Shown here piece by piece: positions 6,061 to 9,628 of a stretch of 9,628 nucleotides of DNA. Position numbers and translations under genes: made by a program. The notes beneath the pieces were generated by a model. That model was not told the origin of the DNA and did no database searches. It worked only from the letters and a program-made list of their open reading frames with translations. The stretch is from the NCBI GenBank assembly GCA_003170875.1, contig PMYJ01000212.1:9281-18908 (forward strand). Reading direction: 5' to 3'. The stretch comes from Candidatus Dormiibacterota bacterium. GTDB lineage: Bacteria; Chloroflexota; Dormibacteria; Aeolococcales; Aeolococcaceae. Within the stretch, counting starts at the first letter, position 1, and every line of letters starts with the position of its first letter.

Positions 6061-7223
6061 GGGGAGGTCGCGCTGCCTGCCAGGCCGCGGCCCCCGCGCA
6101 CGTCCTCGTAGACGTTGACCAGCCTGTCGACCATCCTGTCGAGGTCGAAGTCGCCCGCTCGCCGGCGGGCGGCCTGCCCGACCCGCGCCAGGAGCGCGTC
6201 GTCCGCCACCGCGGTGCACACCGTCGTCGCCAGGGCTGCGGCGTCTCCAGGATCGATGAGGAAGCCGTCGACGGAGTCGGTGATCAGCTCGGAGAGCCCG
6301 GTCCCGTTGGTGGCCACCACCGGCCGGCCGAGAGCCATGGCTTCGAGACAGGCGTTGGCAAGGCTCTCGGAGCGGGACGGCATGACCACCATCCGGGCAT
6401 GCACGACGATGGGGAAGAGGCGCGCGTGCGGCAGCTCGGGAAGGAAGTGCAGGCGTGGCCAGTACTCCCCGCACTGCTCGCGGGCGATGTCGACGAAGAG
6501 TCGGCCGTCCAGGCCCGTGTCCTCGCCCACGAAGACGGCGTGCAGGTTGGGGCGGCTCGCCAGCACCTGGGGAAGGGCCTGGATCCAGGTGTCCACACCC
6601 TTGCGTCGCTCCAGGCGGCCGAACATGAGGACGTACTCCAGGTCGCGGAGCTCGTCAGGGAGGCTCCCCGCGCCGGCACGGGGATGGCGGATCCCGGTGG
6701 GGACGATGGTGATCGAGCCGGGCCGGAGCCTCCATCGCTTGGCCACCTCGCCGGCCAGCACCCTGGACGGCGAGATCACCCGGGCGCTGCGTCGCGTCTG
6801 GGAGCGCTCCAGCCATCGCCTCACGAAGGTTCCCCAGCGCTGCCGGCGCGGTATCCCCTCCTGGTCCTCGACGATGAAGTGCGGAGTGGCCAGACGGGTG
6901 ACGAGCCTGACTCCGGGATGGAGCGAGTACCACCAGGCCTCCCCTTCCCATTCGCAGGCCTGGACGATGTCGAGACGGCCGAGGCTGCGCAGCGTGCGGC
7001 TCACCGCCAGCGAGCGGGCCACCGCGCGCGGCCGGATGCGTCCGGTGGGGACGCGATGCATCTGCACCCCGTCCACGATCTCGGTGGTCAGCTGACTCGA
7101 CCCGGGAATCAGGACATGGACCTCGTGTCCCAGCGCCGCGAGGGTGCGCGACGTCTTCTCCGTGTACGCGCCGATGCCGCCTCCACCCGGAGGGGGCCCG
7201 GGGCTGACCATCGCTATTCTCAC
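6057..7223 (-). CDS. Glycosyltransferase family 4 protein
   Basis: A 388-residue retaining GT-B enzyme, first gene of the leftward glycosyltransferase block. The N-terminal domain opens with RIAMVSPGPPPGGGGIGAY, the glycine-rich loop of GT4 enzymes, then LAALGHEVHVLIPG. The inter-domain region has VISPSRVLAGEV and IVPTGI. The C-terminal domain shows FGRLERRKGVD (201-211), FVGEDTGLDG, MPSRSESLANACLEAMALGRPVVAT with the E-x7-E pair at Glu286 and Glu294, and GFLIDPGD. The length is normal for the family. The start is a GTG at 7223 with AAGG at 7231-7234, seven nt upstream; starting later at the ATG for MVSPG would cut the first beta strand. The stop overlaps the ATG of the GT2 gene by ATGA. It probably extends the lipid-linked repeat unit after the initiating sugar; which sugar it adds is unknown. 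Confidence 0.94.
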   Translation of the reverse strand: MRIAMVSPGPPPGGGGIGAYTEKTSRTLAALGHEVHVLIPGSSQLTTEIVDGVQMHRVPTGRIRPRAVARSLAVSRTLRSLGRLDIVQACEWEGEAWWYSLHPGVRLVTRLATPHFIVEDQEGIPRRQRWGTFVRRWLERSQTRRSARVISPSRVLAGEVAKRWRLRPGSITIVPTGIRHPRAGAGSLPDELRDLEYVLMFGRLERRKGVDTWIQALPQVLASRPNLHAVFVGEDTGLDGRLFVDIAREQCGEYWPRLHFLPELPHARLFPIVVHARMVVMPSRSESLANACLEAMALGRPVVATNGTGLSELITDSVDGFLIDPGDAAALATTVCTAVADDALLARVGQAARRRAGDFDLDRMVDRLVNVYEDVRGGRGLAGSATSP

Positions 7224-7506
7224 TGCTGGACCTTAACGCTCCGTTGGCCCGCGGGCAATGGCCGCTCGTGGCCCGTTGCGAATCGCTGTCTCGCCCGCGA
7301 CTGGACATCTGCCCACGGGCCGTGGGAGCCCCCCCCAGGCGGGCGGAAGTCCCGTACGTGGAAGGGACAGGAGACAGGCCCGAGGCTGTCCGTGCCCAGC
7401 GGTGCGCGGGACTGCCGATTCCTCCCGGCGCGTTTCGACGACTACGCTTCATGCGACTGGTCCCTTTGGGCCATTTCACCAATCCCCCACACCATCGGAG
7501 CAGACC
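7224..7506. promoter_or_regulatory. Divergent intergenic region between the GT4 operon and the acyltransferase gene
   Basis: These 283 bp separate two genes that both begin with GTG and point away from each other, so promoters for both should lie here. The frame in front of the rightward gene is open through this region but reads like non-coding DNA. It contains the 15-bp palindrome at 7312-7326, a run of eight C at 7329-7336, and the repeat pair GGACAG (7365-7370) / CTGTCC (7386-7391). No convincing -35/-10 pair was found for either strand. TACGCT at 7443-7448 is a possible -10 for the rightward gene, without a good -35. Confidence 0.6.
7312..7326. promoter_or_regulatory. 15-bp palindrome, candidate operator
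   Basis: CCCACGG, a central G, then CCGTGGG: perfect 7-bp arms about one base, near the middle of the divergent promoter region. Symmetry and position fit a dimeric repressor or activator site controlling both directions. No second copy was noticed in the window, and GC-rich DNA produces such palindromes by chance. Confidence 0.35.
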
Positions 7507-8313
7507 GTGACGCTGGCGGACGCGAAGCTCGGTCCCCACCCGAGCAGCGAGAGTGACCTCGACAGGATCGAGAGGGCCTGCGAGACCCAGCACGCCTTGG
7601 CGGAGGCGAGGAAGGCGGGTGCGCGGTCGCTGGTGGGTTTCGTGCTCTCCCGGCATGCGGCGATCCGCCAGATGATCGTGTCTGTGCGAGCGCTGCCCCA
7701 GATCAGCGTCAGCGTCAGCGCCGGCGCCGCGGGGCGCGAGATTGCCAACCACCTCGCGGTGCGTCGCGGCATTCGTTACGTCAACCGCCGGGCGGTCGGC
7801 GTGCTGCCGCTTCCCGACGATCTCGACAGCTACTTCCAGGGGAGAAAGCGGCACGCGGTTCGGACCAACCTTCACCATGCCGAGGAGCTTGGTCTCGGGT
7901 TTCAGGAGCTCCCCGATGCAGCGACCACCCGGCGGGAGGCCGCCCGGATCCTCAAGCTGCATCGGGATCAATTCTGGGACGCGGACGCCCTGGCCGAGGG
8001 AGTGGCCCGGGGAAGCTCGAGGGTCTTCGTCGTCGCCGACCGAGCCGGCACCGTGCAGGCGTTGGCCGGCCTAGTGGTCGACACGACCTGGGCCCACCTG
8101 TACCTCTGCATCAGCGACAAGAGCGAGACGGCGCACGCCGCGCTCTACCTGCTGAACGTCGGGTTGGTGAAGACGCTGGCCGCCGAGCAGGTGCGCTACC
8201 TTTTTGTCCGCAGCGCCTTCCACGTGCCGCCCGGCCAGCGCTACCTGCAGGCGCGCCTCGGTTTCGAGCCGATGAACCTGCGCCTCTCCGGTCGGTCTCC
8301 GAACCGGGCCTGA
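7507..8313 (+). CDS. GNAT-like acyltransferase (BioF2/FemAB-type fold suspected)
   Basis: A 268-residue protein whose second half resembles GNAT or Acetyltransf_6-type acyltransferases. LDSYFQGRKRHAVRTNLHHAEELGL (106-130) matches the basic helix that precedes the CoA-binding core in this group, followed by KLHRDQFWDADAL, VFVVADRAGTVQALAGLVV (beta hairpin, 173-191), AHLYLCISD, a helix ALYLLNVGLVKTLAAEQ, YLFVRSAF and YLQARLGFEPMNLRL, the typical last strand and loop of GNAT folds. The frame runs back to 7258, but that extension is non-coding in character. GTG at 7507 has GGAG at 7497-7500 six nt before it and was chosen. The role is probably to acylate a sugar or peptide; beside EPS glycosyltransferases, an acyl decoration of the polymer or of an amino sugar precursor is plausible. 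The identification rests on fold-level pattern only; substrate unknown. Confidence 0.72.
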   Translation: MTLADAKLGPHPSSESDLDRIERACETQHALAEARKAGARSLVGFVLSRHAAIRQMIVSVRALPQISVSVSAGAAGREIANHLAVRRGIRYVNRRAVGVLPLPDDLDSYFQGRKRHAVRTNLHHAEELGLGFQELPDAATTRREAARILKLHRDQFWDADALAEGVARGSSRVFVVADRAGTVQALAGLVVDTTWAHLYLCISDKSETAHAALYLLNVGLVKTLAAEQVRYLFVRSAFHVPPGQRYLQARLGFEPMNLRLSGRSPNRA

Positions 8314-8329
8314 CCCCGAGAGCTTGCCC

Positions 8330-8348
8330 GCCGCGCACTGCACGCGGC
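8330..8348. terminator. Stem-loop between convergent genes, candidate bidirectional terminator
   Basis: GCCGCG (8330-8335), a 7-nt loop, and CGCGGC (8343-8348) lie in the 52-bp gap between the stops of the acyltransferase (8313) and the leftward exported protein (8366). Position fits a shared terminator. No T-run follows on either strand, so if it works it is a non-canonical one of the kind common in high-GC bacteria. Confidence 0.4.
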
Positions 8349-8365
8349 TGGACACGTTGGGATCG

Positions 8366-9628
8366 TCAGCTGATGGTGATCGGGCCGGACTGGAGCTGAC
8401 CGGTGCCCGGAGTGCCGGGCACGAGCGGCTCCATGAGCTTCACGTAGGCCACGTGGTCGGTGGTGTCGACGGCGGCGATGTACTGGGTCCCCTCGGTGAG
8501 CGCGACCCCGCCGATGCTCACGGTGGGCAGGGACGTGGAGGTGTAGCCGTCCACGGCGTAGACGTCCAGCCATCGCTCCTGGACGGTTGAGGAGAAGGTC
8601 GGCGTGAAGGTGACAGTGTTGCCCGACCCGGTGAACGTGTACAGGCCCTGCCCCTCACTGAAGCCGTCGAAGCTCCCCGTCGTCATGGTCGGGGTGTCGG
8701 GGTTCAGGTAGTCCGCCGCGATGCTCTCCGCCTGCGCGGAGGTCAGGTTGCGGCCGATCGTCTGGAGAAGGTAGAAGGTGATGGTGGTGCCGGCCGGGAC
8801 CGAGTAGTCCTGTCCGGCGACGCTGTTGTCCCCGAAGACGCCGATCTTGAGCCGGTTCGGGCCGACCAGCGCCTCGATCTGGAGGTTGGCCAGTCCCAGG
8901 GTGGAGAGGTTGGTCGCGAGGGCCGCCGAGATGCCGTCGCTCACGCCCGATCCCGATGCGGGATTGATGTAGAAGTAGTCGGGAGCTCCCGGGGTGGCCG
9001 AGTTGGGGGGCAGGCCCTGGACCGAGGAGCCGCCCAAGGTGCCGTACCCGCCGTTGGCAGCCGCCCAGGTGCTGTTGGCCTGCTCCAGGCCGCTGATGGT
9101 CCAGAACTGGAGCGGCTGGGTCGGCGACAGGAGGATCGGGGAGCTGGACGGGTTGGTGATGTCGAAGCGGTCGACGATGAAGCCGGGGTTGCCCGGGTAG
9201 ACGTAGGTGGTGACGGTGTGCACGAAGCCGTTCGTATCCACCCCCGTCGAGGGCACGGTGGCCTGCATCCCGGCCCGGAAGGAGGGGATGCTCGGGCCCA
9301 TCTGGACCTCGGTGTAGGGGCTGTTCTCCGAGCCGACGAAGTTGTTCGAGGGCGACTGCGTGTAGTCATGGGCCAGGTCGGAGGGACTTGTGGTGTCGAG
9401 AGACGTCTGGGTCGGTCCGACGGTGCAGCCGTCGACCTCGTACCACATGGCGATGTTGGCGCCGCCGTACCCCGGTATCGCGCCCACGCGCCAGCCGTTG
9501 CCCGACCCGTCGATGTAGGTGTAGTCGGTCTCGGTCTGGTTGTTGGGGGGCCCGTTGGTGACCCCGCTCTGGATCTGCGTCGAGGTCGTCAGGCCGCCGG
9601 TGGCGCAGGATCCCGAGGCGGAGGGGAG
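8366..9628 (-). CDS. Thr/Ser/Gly-rich, probably exported protein of unknown function (5' end outside window)
   Basis: The frame is open from the stop at 8366 to the right edge (420 residues visible); the GTG at 9487 lies within continuous similar-quality sequence and is unlikely to be the start. I do not recognise the family. The composition is rich in Thr, Ser, Gly, Asn and aromatic residues with very little Lys or Arg, unlike the cytoplasmic enzymes around it, and fits a secreted beta-rich protein. The signal peptide would be off the edge. Visible stretches include DYTYIDGSGNGWRVGAIPGYGG near the left, FIVDRFDITNPSSSPILLSPTQPLQFW, which looks like a beta-sandwich strand pair, and YTFTGSGNTVTFTPTFSS. 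There are only two visible cysteines (8 and 68). The end, LVPGTPGTGQLQSGPITIS, has no LPXTG motif or membrane anchor. A carbohydrate-binding or surface-layer role is possible given the EPS neighbours, but nothing specific supports it. It converges with the acyltransferase gene, so it is not part of that operon. Confidence 0.75.
   Translation of the reverse strand, partial: LPSASGSCATGGLTTSTQIQSGVTNGPPNNQTETDYTYIDGSGNGWRVGAIPGYGGANIAMWYEVDGCTVGPTQTSLDTTSPSDLAHDYTQSPSNNFVGSENSPYTEVQMGPSIPSFRAGMQATVPSTGVDTNGFVHTVTTYVYPGNPGFIVDRFDITNPSSSPILLSPTQPLQFWTISGLEQANSTWAAANGGYGTLGGSSVQGLPPNSATPGAPDYFYINPASGSGVSDGISAALATNLSTLGLANLQIEALVGPNRLKIGVFGDNSVAGQDYSVPAGTTITFYLLQTIGRNLTSAQAESIAADYLNPDTPTMTTGSFDGFSEGQGLYTFTGSGNTVTFTPTFSSTVQERWLDVYAVDGYTSTSLPTVSIGGVALTEGTQYIAAVDTTDHVAYVKLMEPLVPGTPGTGQLQSGPITIS

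Noticed and set aside
6061..6474. Upstream extension of the GT2 frame
   Set aside because: It lies within the GT4 gene in another frame, and the ATG at 6060 forms a classical ATGA overlap right before the conserved first beta strand.
7258..7506. N-terminal extension of the acyltransferase frame
   Set aside because: The translation is low-complexity Arg/Pro/Ser sequence without structure, while GTG 7507 has a well-placed GGAG.
7451..7510. Possible 19-codon leader peptide ending in a GTGA overlap with the acyltransferase start
   Set aside because: No ribosome binding site before the ATG and no regulatory codon pattern; likely chance.
7703..7720. Three tandem TCAGCG hexamers
   Set aside because: They lie within the acyltransferase coding sequence and simply encode an alternating Ser/Val strand; too short to be meaningful as a repeat.

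Overview
The window is very GC-rich (roughly 70 percent by eye) and densely coded, with short intergenic gaps, GTG as well as ATG starts, and Arg/Ala/Pro-rich translations in the wrong frames. This fits a high-GC soil-type bacterium. The style of the first gene resembles Actinomycetota or related terrabacterial groups, but no phylogenetic marker is present, so the assignment is only an inference. No rRNA, tRNA, CRISPR array, transposase or other mobile element was seen.

The content is a piece of an extracellular polysaccharide (capsule/EPS) biosynthesis locus. On the left, reading rightward, is the C-terminal part of a polyprenyl-phosphate sugar-1-phosphate transferase (the membrane enzyme that starts repeat-unit synthesis), followed 23 nt later by a small SGNH-fold esterase. 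Facing them is a leftward block that starts at 7223 and runs to 1397: a GT4 glycosyltransferase, a GT2 glycosyltransferase joined to it by an ATGA stop/start overlap, a large unrecognised protein that starts inside the end of the GT2 gene, and a GT9 (heptosyltransferase-like) protein. The large gene is split by an apparent one-base frameshift near 4704-4707. The GT9 lacks two conserved residues of its family's C-terminal signature.

A 283-bp divergent intergenic region (7224-7506) carries a 15-bp palindrome and separates the leftward block from a rightward GNAT-like acyltransferase gene (7507-8313). That gene converges on a partial, leftward, Thr/Ser/Gly-rich protein that looks exported and runs off the right edge. 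A GC-rich stem-loop lies in the 52-bp gap between their stops.

A coherent reading, by inference, is that the sugar transferase loads the first sugar onto the lipid carrier and the GT4, GT2 and GT9 enzymes extend the repeat unit. The SGNH esterase and the GNAT-like protein would adjust acyl decoration, and the large protein may act in polymer modification. No strongly novel system stands out. The most informative oddities are the split 801-residue protein, the divergent GT9 site, the stem-loop in front of the SGNH gene, and the unidentified exported protein.
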